NCBI RefSeq assembly: GCF_000400995.2
Contig: NZ_DF238911.1
Span: 62,001-126,000, forward strand
Length of the DNA: 64,000 bases
Reading direction: 5' to 3'
Source: Acidovorax sp. MR-S7
GTDB lineage: Bacteria; Pseudomonadota; Gammaproteobacteria; Burkholderiales; Burkholderiaceae_C
Shown: positions 9,901 to 18,038 of the stretch, in pieces
Numbering within the stretch: position 1 is the first letter of the stretch
Layout: every line of letters begins with the position of its first letter
Notes under the pieces: model-generated
Told to the model about the DNA's origin: nothing
The model's database searches: none
Seen by the model: the letters and a program-made list of their open reading frames with translations, nothing else
Translations under genes and position numbers: made by a program

Positions 9901-10561
9901 TGGCAAGGGTTTTGTTTTTATAGGTGGTCGATCCGACTTTATGGTCGTATTTGGCTTCGAGCACCACTTTGGTGTTAGGCGGGAAACTGTTCACGCCTAC
10001 CAGCACGCCGCTGGTGCTGTTGCTGGAGATGGAGAAGGACGTGGCATTTTGTCCTTGCGCAGGCAGTTTGACCGCAATGGGAATCGTGGGCTGCGCATCC
10101 CTGAGATAGATTTCCCATTGGCTGTCGCTTTTCTTCAGCCATGATTTTTCCGCGAGGTTGATGGTCTTGTTGGTGACATCGCCGCCATGCCAGTCGCCTG
10201 GAATGAAGCCATCTGGATATGCCGCGTCGAACCTTGCAGCCGGATAAGAAGTGCCATCGGCTTTCAGCGGCGGGGTGTAGGTGTAGTTGGGGTCATAGGC
10301 CACGCCATTGCATTGGGAGGCGTAAAAGCCAAGCCAGTTGTATCTTGGAACCCACCAAGAGCCAGATTCCAATTCGTCTGGCATGTGGGCGTTTCGCATA
10401 CTGCCCGAGTCATCCAGGACCACCAGCAGATTCGGCTTGGGTTTGAATTCCGCCTGCGTGATCAGCGGCTCGTCGGCAATGTCTGTCTTTGCCGCCTGGG
10501 CGAAAGGGGTGGCCGCCACGGCCAAGGCGGCCAGCAGGCGGGTGGGGCGGTGTGCGGTCAT
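6905..10561 (-). CDS. pilY1: Type IV pilus tip/biogenesis protein PilY1
   Basis: A 1218-residue protein. A signal peptide (about 1-23, ending AQAA) precedes a von Willebrand A-like region with the metal site DDSGSM (D50-x-S52-x-S54). The C-terminal half is the PilY1 beta-propeller, with [56 protein letters not shown] and VATGRYLG. PilY1 is known to sit at the pilus tip with the minor pilins and to act in adhesion, retraction control and surface sensing. It is the last gene of the minor-pilin operon and is separated from pilX by repeat R4. The 5' half (about 9.1-10.5 kb) is visibly less GC-rich than its neighbours, fitting a variable or exchanged tip domain. Confidence 0.93.
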   Translation of the reverse strand: [1218 protein letters not shown]

Positions 10562-10585
10562 GGCGGGCCTCCGGCCGTTGTTCTC

Positions 10586-10636
10586 AAAAAAGATAGCTGC
10601 TCGCGCTTGACCAGAAAGCGCTGGAGCCGGTTTTGA
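10586..10636 (+). repeat. Dispersed palindromic repeat, copy R4 (subfamily A)
   Basis: AAAAAAGATAGCTGCTCGCGCTTG, short loop, AAAGCGCTGGAGCCGGTTTTGAT. It occupies nearly all of the 77-bp gap between pilX and pilY1 inside an operon, antisense to the genes. It is the closest relative in the window of the copy inside thiL (R5). Confidence 0.88.
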
Positions 10637-10638
10637 TG

Positions 10639-11310
10639 CTAGAAGTGCACGATGGTTTCGGTATAGCTCGCGGTGTTGCGCGGCCCCAGGGTGCGCACCA
10701 GCACGCGGTAGTACGGCGTAACGCCCGCGCCCGAGGGGCACTTGCCTTCGTTCTCGTAGTTGATGGCGCCCTGGCAGGTGTTGGAGACCGACGCGGCCGT
10801 GGTGGCGCAGCGGGTGGTGGACACGTCCACCGAGCCCGCCGCCGCGCACATGCGGAACACGATGAACGCGGCGCTGTTGCCCGCCGTCAGCTCCGCCGCG
10901 CTGGCCTTGGGCGTGTGGTCGCAGCTGGCATGGCCGCCGCTGGGGTAGGTGGCGCAGTAGCCGCCGTCCCACGCGATCAGGGCGCGGGTGTTGTCGCCCG
11001 CCCGGGCGTTGCCGGTGGGATCGAGCTTGCCGGGCTGGCTGGCGTAGTAGCCGTCGCCGGCCTGGTCGTTGTTGAGACTGTCGGGGTCCACCGTCAGCTT
11101 GCCGTAGAGCATGGCGATGGCTTCCTGCGCCACGCGGTCGGCGTTGGCGGTGGCGTCCTGGCGGAAGCTCAGGTTGCCCGCGATCTGCGCGCCGGTGTTC
11201 ACCGAGCGCACCAGCGCCACGGCGCCGAGCGACATGGCGACGAGCACCAGCAAGGCGATGATCATGGCCATGCCGCGCTGGCGGCCGGGGGGCGTCAGCC
11301 GGCGTTCCAT
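10639..11310 (-). CDS. pilX: Minor pilin assembly protein PilX
   Basis: A 223-residue protein whose N-terminus RQRGMAMIIALLVLVAMSLGAVALVRS matches the PilX_N pattern: a short basic leader and a hydrophobic helix as in prepilin-like proteins. The mature part has several cysteines, as expected for an exported pilin-like domain. It starts inside the last 16 bases of pilW, so expression is coupled. With PilV, PilW, FimT and PilY1 it forms the priming complex at the pilus tip. Confidence 0.88.
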   Translation of the reverse strand: MERRLTPPGRQRGMAMIIALLVLVAMSLGAVALVRSVNTGAQIAGNLSFRQDATANADRVAQEAIAMLYGKLTVDPDSLNNDQAGDGYYASQPGKLDPTGNARAGDNTRALIAWDGGYCATYPSGGHASCDHTPKASAAELTAGNSAAFIVFRMCAAAGSVDVSTTRCATTAASVSNTCQGAINYENEGKCPSGAGVTPYYRVLVRTLGPRNTASYTETIVHF

Positions 11311-12386
11311 AGCAGGTTCCTCAGCGGGATCAGGGAGTCGTACATGCGGTAGCGGTAGTGCTTCCACTCGTCGCCGGTGGCGGTGTGGGTGAGGCCGAGG
11401 GTGATGCACTTGCTGCTGGCGTCGCCGGCGCAGGCGGCGCTGCCCGCCACGGTGGCGGCGCTGCCCAGGTTCCAGACCGGGGCGCTGGGGGTGATTTCTT
11501 CCTGGTTCCATTGCGGGCTGCGCACGACCAGGGCCAGGCGCACGCCGATGACCTGGTTCCAGGCGGCGCGGTCGGCGGGGGTAGTGGTGTCGTAGGTGTC
11601 CACGGCGCCGTCGGCGTCGGTGTCCTTGGCATAGAAGGCGCGCAGCAGCACGACCTCGGGGTAGGCGTCGTCGGCGGCGACGGGCGCGGGCGTGCCGCTG
11701 GCGGCCAGGTTGGTGATGCGCAGGTGGAAGGTGTCCGACACGCTCCAGCGACGCCGGATGGGCGCGGCGCCCAGGTTGGTCAGCAGGCTGCCTGCGGCGT
11801 AGGCGGGCACGCTGCCGGTGGGGGTGATGCTCCAGGGCGCGGCGGAGGTCAGCGAGAGCGCCTGGAACGCATGGCAGGTGGTGCCTGCGGGAGACGTGGC
11901 GATGATGAGCCAGTCGTTGGCTTCGATCCCTACGGTGGAGGGCACGATGAATGCGCCGTTGCCGTTGGCGCGGTCTTCCTCCAGCTTGATTTGCAGGGCG
12001 GCGTCCACCTTGCCGCTGGAGAGAATGTCGATGCTGTCCGAAGGTGCGGTGCCGCTGCCTGCTGCGATGGTGACGGGCGCGAGAGGCAGGCCGGACAGGC
12101 CGACGGCCTGCGCCTCGCTCGAAACGCCCGTGGTGCAGTTGCCCACCCAGGGGCCGCCGCCCAACCCGTAGCCCGCCTGGCGCACGTCGCGCTGGATGGC
12201 GTCGAGCGCCAGGATGCCGTTGACCTGCGCGTCGGCCCCCGTGGCGGGGATGCGCCGCTGCCGCTCGGATTCGAGGAACACCTGCGTGATGGCCAGCACG
12301 GTGAACATGCTGACGACGATGCCCACCAGCAGCTCCAGCAGGGAGATGCCGCGCTGGGCGCGGGCTGTGGGACAAGGGGGTGTCAT
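11295..12386 (-). CDS. pilW: Minor pilin PilW
   Basis: A 363-residue prepilin-like protein. The class III signal is RAQRGISLLELLVGIVVSMFTVLAITQVFLESERQRR, with cleavage expected after the Gly before ISLLE and Glu at mature position +5. The body contains DVRQAGYGLGGG, typical of PilW, and a Ca-site-like DTDADGAVDTYD loop. The ATG shares ATGA with the stop of pilV. Confidence 0.9.
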   Translation of the reverse strand: MTPPCPTARAQRGISLLELLVGIVVSMFTVLAITQVFLESERQRRIPATGADAQVNGILALDAIQRDVRQAGYGLGGGPWVGNCTTGVSSEAQAVGLSGLPLAPVTIAAGSGTAPSDSIDILSSGKVDAALQIKLEEDRANGNGAFIVPSTVGIEANDWLIIATSPAGTTCHAFQALSLTSAAPWSITPTGSVPAYAAGSLLTNLGAAPIRRRWSVSDTFHLRITNLAASGTPAPVAADDAYPEVVLLRAFYAKDTDADGAVDTYDTTTPADRAAWNQVIGVRLALVVRSPQWNQEEITPSAPVWNLGSAATVAGSAACAGDASSKCITLGLTHTATGDEWKHYRYRMYDSLIPLRNLLWNAG

Positions 12387-12838
12387 GGCGTGTGGCTCAG
12401 GGCGATGGTGGAGCGGGTCATGTACCTGCGCGCCTCGCCGCCGGGCATGGTCCAGGTGACGGTGATGTCCACGTCGCTGCCGGTGGAACCGTCGGCGAGT
12501 GCCGCGATGGCGACGGTGGCGCTGCCACTGGGCAGGGCGGTCTTGGCCTTTTCCAGCCAGCGCTGGCAGGAGGTGGCGGTGCAGCTGCCGCTGGCGATGG
12601 CGAATCCCGTGAGGTTGGGAATGTCGGCCCACATCAGGCCGATCAGTTCCTGGGCGAGGTAGGCCGCTTCGGAGCGCAGGCTGCTTTCGGTCTGCGAGCG
12701 GGTCATGCTGGCCTGCAGGCCCAGGATGCCCATGACGCCCAGGACGAACAGCAGGATGGCGACCAGGGCTTCGAGCAGCACGAAGCCGCCTGCGCGGCGA
12801 GGCGCGCGGCGGAGGGTGCGGCGGGGGCGGTCGGGCAT
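12383..12838 (-). CDS. pilV: Minor pilin PilV
   Basis: A 151-residue prepilin-like protein. Its basic leader ends RAGG, followed by FVLLEALVAILLFVLGVMGILGLQASM: prepilin peptidase (PilD) should cut after the second Gly, leaving N-methylated Phe and Glu5. The ATG at 12838 is preferred to an in-frame ATG at 12961 that would lie inside fimT. Stop and pilW start overlap (ATGA). Confidence 0.9.
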   Translation of the reverse strand: MPDRPRRTLRRAPRRAGGFVLLEALVAILLFVLGVMGILGLQASMTRSQTESSLRSEAAYLAQELIGLMWADIPNLTGFAIASGSCTATSCQRWLEKAKTALPSGSATVAIAALADGSTGSDVDITVTWTMPGGEARRYMTRSTIALSHTP

Positions 12839-12860
12839 GGGAAGGGCTCCGGAGGGGGAC

Positions 12861-13466
12861 TTACGTGCAGCGGCGCGTGTCGTTTGCGTCGCTGATGCGG
12901 GGGTCGCACAGGCGGATGACGCCCGTGCCCAGGATCTGCACGCGCAGGCTGCGGTAGGCATGGGTGGCGGCGCTGGCCTTGTCGGCGTCGGCCGGGTCGC
13001 GGACTTCGATGCGGGCGATGGGGGCGGTCCCCGCCAGGCGGCCGTAGCCGTCGAAACGCGCTTCGCTGGCGGCGCTGCCGTCCTTGTCGAGTGCCTTCAC
13101 GTCCAGGCTGCCCTGGACGGCATAGGAGGTGACCAGCAGCGGGGCGGCCGTGGCCGATGGTGCGCTGTCGCACTGGCCTGCGGGCGAGTTGAGGCTGACC
13201 ACCCAGGATCCGCTGGTGTTGGAGAGCGCGCAGCCGCTGGTGAGATTGCTCACCAGCCAGAAGCTGGCGGGCCGGTTGCGGCGGATGGCTTCCTCGCGCG
13301 CCGTCTGCAGACCGTTCAACAGAGCCTCGGCCGTGCCGCGGATGCGCTGGTTCTTCATCCACTCGGCCATGCTGGGTGTGGCCAGCAGCGCCAGGATGCC
13401 GACGAGGGTGAGCACCACCATCAGCTCCAGCAGCGAGAAACCGTATGCATGGCCGCGTTGCACCAT
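12861..13466 (-). CDS. fimT: FimT/GspH-type pseudopilin
   Basis: A 201-residue prepilin-like protein with leader MVQRGHAYG and helix FSLLELMVVLTLVGILALLATPSMAEWMKNQRIRGTAEALLNGLQTAREEAIRRN, the pattern of the GspH/FimT family. FimT proteins are minor pilins, some of which bind DNA. A GTG start at 13487 would overlap the pilE stop; the ATG at 13466 gives the usual short leader. Confidence 0.87.
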   Translation of the reverse strand: MVQRGHAYGFSLLELMVVLTLVGILALLATPSMAEWMKNQRIRGTAEALLNGLQTAREEAIRRNRPASFWLVSNLTSGCALSNTSGSWVVSLNSPAGQCDSAPSATAAPLLVTSYAVQGSLDVKALDKDGSAASEARFDGYGRLAGTAPIARIEVRDPADADKASAATHAYRSLRVQILGTGVIRLCDPRISDANDTRRCT

Positions 13467-13480
13467 GGCGCGCCCCGGTC

Positions 13481-13966
13481 TCAGCACGCGGCCGAGCGCT
13501 CGGCCCAGCAGGTGAGGGCAGGGCTTTGGACAGTGCCCTTGAACTTGGTGGTCTTGCGCGCGTTCGCCTGGTCGATGGTGTAGTCGTAGCCGGCGGTGTT
13601 GCCCTGGCCGGTGGCCGTGAGGGTGTAGCTCTGCCAGTCGGCTCCCTTGGCGCAGGAGAAGGTGAAGTATTTGCTGGTGAGGCTGGCCAGCAGCGCGGCG
13701 GGGCAGGTGTCAGCGCTGGTGTCTTTGTAGCTGCGGTTGTCCTGGTAATGCTGCTCGATCTTGAGCTGGAAGGCGGACATCTGCGAGAAGCCCTCCTGCA
13801 ACTGCCCGCGCCGGATGTAGTCCTGGTAGGAGGGCAGCGCCACGGAGGCCAGGATCGCCACGATGGCCACGACGATCATCACCTCGATGAGCGTGAAGCC
13901 GCAACTGGCCATTCGGCCGGAGTAGCCCGGAGAGCGCCTTGCCCGGGCCGGGTGTGCGTAGGTCAT
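13481..13966 (-). CDS. pilE: PilE-like type IV pilin
   Basis: A 161-residue protein with the class III signal CG-FTLIEVMIVVAIVAILASVALPSYQDYIRRGQ and the body pattern QLKIEQHYQDNRSY of PilE/ComP-type minor pilins; two Cys near the middle and end could form the D-region disulfide. The ATG at 13966 gives a 23-residue leader; an in-frame ATG at 13912 would give the more typical 5-residue leader MASCG, and neither has a strong ribosome site. It is the first gene of the minus-strand operon. Confidence 0.87.
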   Translation of the reverse strand: MTYAHPARARRSPGYSGRMASCGFTLIEVMIVVAIVAILASVALPSYQDYIRRGQLQEGFSQMSAFQLKIEQHYQDNRSYKDTSADTCPAALLASLTSKYFTFSCAKGADWQSYTLTATGQGNTAGYDYTIDQANARKTTKFKGTVQSPALTCWAERSAAC

Positions 13967-14057
13967 GGGAAGCGGTTGGCGGTGCGAAGTAAATGACTTT
14001 TACGCAATGTAAACGAAATTTAAGAAGCGCTGCAAGGCCTCCCCTACCGTCGCCGCC
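13967..14057. promoter_or_regulatory. Divergent intergenic region between pilE operon and HTH gene
   Basis: A 91-bp AT-richer gap (ATGTAAACGAAATTTAAGAA around 14007) that must hold the promoter of the pilin operon on the minus strand and the promoter of the HTH gene on the plus strand. I see no confident -35/-10 pair or operator. Confidence 0.4.
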
Positions 14058-14486
14058 ATGGCAAAAGGTGTTCATGCGGAGGAGGCAAAGGCCTTTTCTG
14101 TGCGGTTGAAGCAGGCGTTGGAAGATGCAGGTGTACGACCGTCCCCTACGGTGGTGGCGAACGAGTTCAACACGCGTTATTGGGGCAAGAGCATCACGCC
14201 GCATACCGCGCGGGCTTGGCTGGCAGGCGTGGCTATCCCTATGCAGGACAAGGTCCGCACCTTGAGCGAGTGGCTGCAGGTAGCCCCCGACGAGTTGCGC
14301 TTCGGTCCCAGTCCTGGGGCTGCGGTGATGGCACGGGAGCCGAGTCCGCTGGAGCGGCGGCTCAATCTGCAGGACCGGGAAATGCTGGCGCAGTACCTGA
14401 CCCTGACGCCCGCGCGCCGCAAGACGGTGCAGGAGGTCGTGGCCGCGATAGCGATCGCGGCACAGCGCGATCAGCCACCGAAGTGA
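14058..14486 (+). CDS. Small XRE-like helix-turn-helix regulator
   Basis: A 142-residue protein. The N-terminal part (AFSVRLKQALEDAGVRPSPTVVANEFNTRYWGKSITPHTARAWLAG) fits a lambda-repressor-like HTH with helices and a recognition segment, followed by a region resembling a dimerisation helix bundle (DREMLAQYLTLTPARRKTVQEVV). It is divergent from the pilin operon and its last 16 bases overlap the end of thiL. Regulation of the pilins is a guess from position only. Confidence 0.65.
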   Translation: MAKGVHAEEAKAFSVRLKQALEDAGVRPSPTVVANEFNTRYWGKSITPHTARAWLAGVAIPMQDKVRTLSEWLQVAPDELRFGPSPGAAVMAREPSPLERRLNLQDREMLAQYLTLTPARRKTVQEVVAAIAIAAQRDQPPK

Positions 14487-15457
14487 TCGAAAGAGGCGTA
14501 GCGCCCGGCCAGCGGGCGGCCCTGCGCATCGGCGAGGCGCAGCCCCGGCTCGGCGCTGATGCGCCCGATGCGCGCCACTGGCGTGGCTGCCGTGGCGGCG
14601 GCACAGGCCACGGCTTCGCGCAGCGCGGGCGGGGCGGTGAAGGCGAGTTCGTAGTCGTCGCCGCCCGCCAGCGTGCACTGGCGTAGAAGTTCCACATCAA
14701 AACGGGCTGTAGCGCCCGTGAATAAAGCGCGAGCAGCTATCAATTTCGATGTTTCGTCCGCATCGATGTCGGCACCCACGCCCGAGGCGCGCAGGATGTG
14801 GCCCAGGTCGCCCAGCAGGCCGTCGCTCAGGTCCAGCGCGCTGGTGGCGATGCCGCGCAGGGCCTGGCCCAGGGCCACGCGCGGCGTGGGTGTTTCTAGC
14901 CGCGCGCGCGCGGCGGCCAGCGTGCCGGCGGGCAGGCCGATGCGCCCTTGCAGCGCTTCCAGCGCCAGTCGCGCATCGCCCAGCGTGCCGCTGACCCAGA
15001 TGTCGTCGCCTGCGCGCGCGCCGCTGCGCAGCAGGGCCTGGCCGGCGGGCACTTCGCCGAAGACGGTGATGCAGATGTTGAGCGGGCCTTGCGTGGTGTC
15101 GCCGCCGATCAGCTCGCAGCCGTGCGCGTCGGCCAAGCGCAGCAGGCCTTCGGAGAAGCGCTGGAGCCAGGGTTCGTGGACGCGCGGCAGGGCCAGCGCC
15201 AGCGTGAACGCCAGCGGCCGCGCGCCGCTGGCGGCGAGGTCGCTCAGGTTGACGGCCAGCGCCTTGTGGCCGAGGGTGAGCGGGTCCACGTCGGCGAAGA
15301 AATGCCGGCCTTCGACCAGCATGTCGCTGGAGATGGCCAGCTGCATGCCGGGGCGCGGGGCGAGCAGGGCGCAGTCGTCGCCCACGCCCAGCGCCACGGC
15401 GCCATCGGCGCGCGCGGGGCGCGTGAAGTAGCGCGCGATGAGGTCGAACTCACCCAT
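14471..15457 (-). CDS. thiL: Thiamine-monophosphate kinase
   Basis: A 328-residue enzyme that phosphorylates thiamine monophosphate to thiamine diphosphate with ATP. AIR-synthase-fold motifs are present: GVGDDCALL (about 26-34), ISSDMLVEGRHF, GHKALAVNLSDLAA, GGDTTQGPLNI, LDLSDGLLGDLGHIL and AGGDDYELAF. Residues about 236-254 (ETSKLIAARALFTGATARF) are encoded by repeat R5 and fall between two conserved blocks, in the segment where ThiL homologues vary. It starts 14 bp after ybdK. Confidence 0.93.
   Translation of the reverse strand: MGEFDLIARYFTRPARADGAVALGVGDDCALLAPRPGMQLAISSDMLVEGRHFFADVDPLTLGHKALAVNLSDLAASGARPLAFTLALALPRVHEPWLQRFSEGLLRLADAHGCELIGGDTTQGPLNICITVFGEVPAGQALLRSGARAGDDIWVSGTLGDARLALEALQGRIGLPAGTLAAARARLETPTPRVALGQALRGIATSALDLSDGLLGDLGHILRASGVGADIDADETSKLIAARALFTGATARFDVELLRQCTLAGGDDYELAFTAPPALREAVACAAATAATPVARIGRISAEPGLRLADAQGRPLAGRYASFDHFGG
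14697..14751 (-). repeat. Dispersed palindromic repeat, copy R5 (subfamily A), inside thiL
   Basis: Read on the minus strand: GAAATTGATAGCTGCTCGCGCTTT, a longer loop, GGGCGCTACAGCCCGTTTTGAT. It matches R4 almost base for base in the left block and the final CCCGTTTTGAT. It is translated in the only phase that hides the TGA and TAG codons (TTG ATA GCT GCT CGC GCT). Confidence 0.85.
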
Positions 15458-15471
15458 CGGCACACGCCGCT

Positions 15472-16596
15472 TCAGGCGGGCTGCCCGCGAAAGCGCAGGG
15501 CGGCCTGGCGGCTGATTTCGGCGAGCAGCTGCTCTTCGCGCTGGCGCTCGCGCAGCCAGCGCGCGTCGTTCTGGCCGGCGGCCGTTTCGCCGCGCAGCAT
15601 GTGCAGCGCGCCCGATGCGCCGTGCGCGCCCGCGTGGCGCGCGACGTGGTCGATGGTCTGCAGGATGTGGTCGCGCAGCGGCATGTGGCCGCCGGTGGCC
15701 GGGTCCACGTAGACCGCGTCCATGCCGAAGCGGCAGGCCTGGAAGCGGTTGTAGGTGTAGACGAGGTAGTCGTCTTCGCAGGGCATGAAGGGCTGCTCGG
15801 CCAGGAACCACGCGGCCAGCGACTGCACGTAGCCGGCCAGCGCAGCGGCGCGCTCGACGGTGAGCGGCGTGTCGAACACGCGGATCTCGATGGTGCCGAA
15901 CTCGGGCTTGGGGCGGATGTCCCAGTAGAAGTCCTTCATGCTCTTGACGACGCCGGTGTGGGTCATCTTGTCGAAGTACTGCTCGAACTCGTCCCAGGTG
16001 AGCACGCAGGGCGCGCGGCCCGACAGGGGAAAGGCGAACACCGAGTTGAGCCGCGCGGAGTCGAACTGCGTGTCCTGCCCCTGCACGTAGGGGCTGGAGG
16101 CCGACAGCGCGATGAAGTGCGGGATGTAGCGGCTCATGCGGTGCAGCATGAGCAGGGCGGCGTCGGCGTCGGGGCAGCCGATGTGCACGTGCTGGCCGAA
16201 GATGGTGAACTGCTTGGAGAGGTAGCCGTAGAGCTGCGACAGTTCCTGGAAGCGCGGCTTGTCGTAGATGCGCCGCTCGTGCCACTGCTGGAACGGGTGC
16301 GTGCCGCCGCCGACCACGGCGATGTTGAGCTTGTCGGCGCTCTTGACCAGCGCGTCGCGGATCTGCGTGAGCTGGCCCAGCACCTCGCTGCTGCTGTGGC
16401 ACACGCCGGTGGAGACCTCGATCATGCTGTTGGTCATCTCGGGCACCACGCTGCCGGGCAGTGGCGTCTTGTGCATGAGGCGCAGCATGTCCTCGGCGTA
16501 GGGCGCGAGGTCGTAGTCGTGCGTGCTGACGAGCTGCAGCTCCAGCTCCACGCCGAGAGTCAGTGGTTCGGAATGTTGGAAGGCTTCAAGGCTCAC
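15472..16596 (-). CDS. YbdK-type carboxylate-amine ligase (GCS2 family)
   Basis: A 374-residue member of the glutamate-cysteine ligase 2 family: [19 protein letters not shown] at the N-terminus, [34 protein letters not shown] and [15 protein letters not shown]. coli YbdK has only weak gamma-glutamylcysteine synthetase activity and its natural substrate is not settled. The GTG start at 16596 shares GTGA with the stop of the antiporter gene, so translation is coupled. Confidence 0.88.
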   Translation of the reverse strand: MSLEAFQHSEPLTLGVELELQLVSTHDYDLAPYAEDMLRLMHKTPLPGSVVPEMTNSMIEVSTGVCHSSSEVLGQLTQIRDALVKSADKLNIAVVGGGTHPFQQWHERRIYDKPRFQELSQLYGYLSKQFTIFGQHVHIGCPDADAALLMLHRMSRYIPHFIALSASSPYVQGQDTQFDSARLNSVFAFPLSGRAPCVLTWDEFEQYFDKMTHTGVVKSMKDFYWDIRPKPEFGTIEIRVFDTPLTVERAAALAGYVQSLAAWFLAEQPFMPCEDDYLVYTYNRFQACRFGMDAVYVDPATGGHMPLRDHILQTIDHVARHAGAHGASGALHMLRGETAAGQNDARWLRERQREEQLLAEISRQAALRFRGQPA

Positions 16597-17861
16597 GGCT
16601 GCTCTTTCTCCGGATGGGCGGCGCGGCCGGCCAGGCCGGTGAGGGGCGCCCAGGGCTTGGAACTCTCGCCCGCGCGGTAGATGGCCACGGTGGCGATCAC
16701 GGCGCCCAGCACTTCCATGAGCAGGATGGCCGGCAGGGCGATGCGTGCAATCAGGTGGCCGGTGGAGGCCGACGCCATGACGAACTGCGAGGCGACGAGC
16801 AGCGCGATGGCAGACATGGGCGTCATCGCGCAGCTCACCCACAGGGCCTGGCGCCAGCTCGCGCCGCTGCCCACGTTGCCCACGCCCACGCCCACGGCCT
16901 TGGCCAGCAGGCGCACGACGATGAGCGCCAGCACGGCACCGGCCACGGGGGCGGTCCAGTCGGCCTGCGCGGCCACGGTGGAGACGAGCACGAACATCAG
17001 CATGGTCAGCAGCGACGAGGCCGTGCCGAACTGCCGCGGCCAGGCCCACGGGCGCGGGTGCAGTTGCTTGAGCAGCATGCCGCCGAGCAGCGCGGCCAGC
17101 GGCGCGGAGCCGCCCATGTGCGCGGTGATGGCGGTGCCCGCGGCGATGAGCACGAGCAGCAGAATGGAGGTGTTCTCGCTCGTGGGGCTCATCACGCGCA
17201 GCGCCAGGCGCATCGCCAGCGACAGCAGCGCGCCCACGGCGATGGACACGCCCAGCACCACCAGTACGGGATAGACCTTGCCGGCCCAGTCGGCGGCGGG
17301 GCGGTTGATCAGCTCGGCGTGCGCGCTGCCCAGCGTGAGCGCGTACAGCGACGACAGCGTGGCCAGCACGATGGCGCGGTCCGTCACCGGGCCGGCGGCG
17401 CGGGTGTCGGCCACCACGCGGGTGAGCACGGCGGGCGAGGCGGCCATGGCCACCAGCGCCAGCGGGCCGGCGGCGCGCGGCGGCACGTCCAGCCAGAGCA
17501 TGACCCAGTACACGGCGAAATAGGTGAACGCGGATTCGGCGATGCTTTGCACCAGCACCATGGGGTTGTGGCGGAACCAGCGCAGCGGGATGCGCCCGCC
17601 CGCCTCGAACAGCACCACGGCCACGCCCAGCTCCACCAGGTACAGGCCGATGCCCTGCAGGGGCCACACGGCCCCGGAAAAGCCGAGCAGGCCGACGATG
17701 GTGCCCACCAGGGTGTAGCCCACCACCTTGGGCAGGCCGCTGTAGCGCTGCACCAGGTAGCCGGCCACGGTGGCGGCGGCCAGCAGCAGGGCCCATTGCA
17801 CGGTGGGCAGTCCGGCCGATGGGCGCAGCCACTGCGCCCAAAAGCTCATCAGTTCGTTCAT
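16593..17861 (-). CDS. Kef-type cation/proton antiporter (CPA2), membrane domain only
   Basis: A 422-residue protein with about 12 hydrophobic segments and CPA2 features: [52 protein letters not shown] and [12 protein letters not shown]. It lacks the C-terminal RCK/TrkA-N domain that gates KefB/KefC by glutathione. Probably moves K+ or Na+ against H+ in the inner membrane. The ATG at 17861 is chosen; an in-frame extension upstream is low-complexity. Coupled to the YbdK gene. Confidence 0.87.
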   Translation of the reverse strand: MNELMSFWAQWLRPSAGLPTVQWALLLAAATVAGYLVQRYSGLPKVVGYTLVGTIVGLLGFSGAVWPLQGIGLYLVELGVAVVLFEAGGRIPLRWFRHNPMVLVQSIAESAFTYFAVYWVMLWLDVPPRAAGPLALVAMAASPAVLTRVVADTRAAGPVTDRAIVLATLSSLYALTLGSAHAELINRPAADWAGKVYPVLVVLGVSIAVGALLSLAMRLALRVMSPTSENTSILLLVLIAAGTAITAHMGGSAPLAALLGGMLLKQLHPRPWAWPRQFGTASSLLTMLMFVLVSTVAAQADWTAPVAGAVLALIVVRLLAKAVGVGVGNVGSGASWRQALWVSCAMTPMSAIALLVASQFVMASASTGHLIARIALPAILLMEVLGAVIATVAIYRAGESSKPWAPLTGLAGRAAHPEKEQP

Positions 17862-18038
17862 GTACCGGGTGTCCTGTATCTCGCGCGGGCCAGGCCCGCT
17901 GGGTGCGCAGGCCGCGGCGGGCGCCAGGGCGCCAGGGCGCCGGGGCCGCGCCTGCGGGCGTGCGGTTTTTTTACCGAATGTATCTGCAGGTGCTGCGCGC
18001 CCCGTGTAGGACGGCAGGCAGCGCATGGGCGCACCTTA
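17862..18038 (-). promoter_or_regulatory. Intergenic region upstream of the antiporter operon
   Basis: 177 bp between two minus-strand genes. It contains a run of seven T at 17967 in an otherwise GC-rich stretch, but no clear terminator stem or promoter pair could be recognised. It presumably drives the antiporter-ybdK-thiL run. Confidence 0.3.

Noticed and set aside
12839-12961. Longer start of pilV at 12961
   Set aside because: It lies inside fimT and gives an over-long leader without prepilin character.
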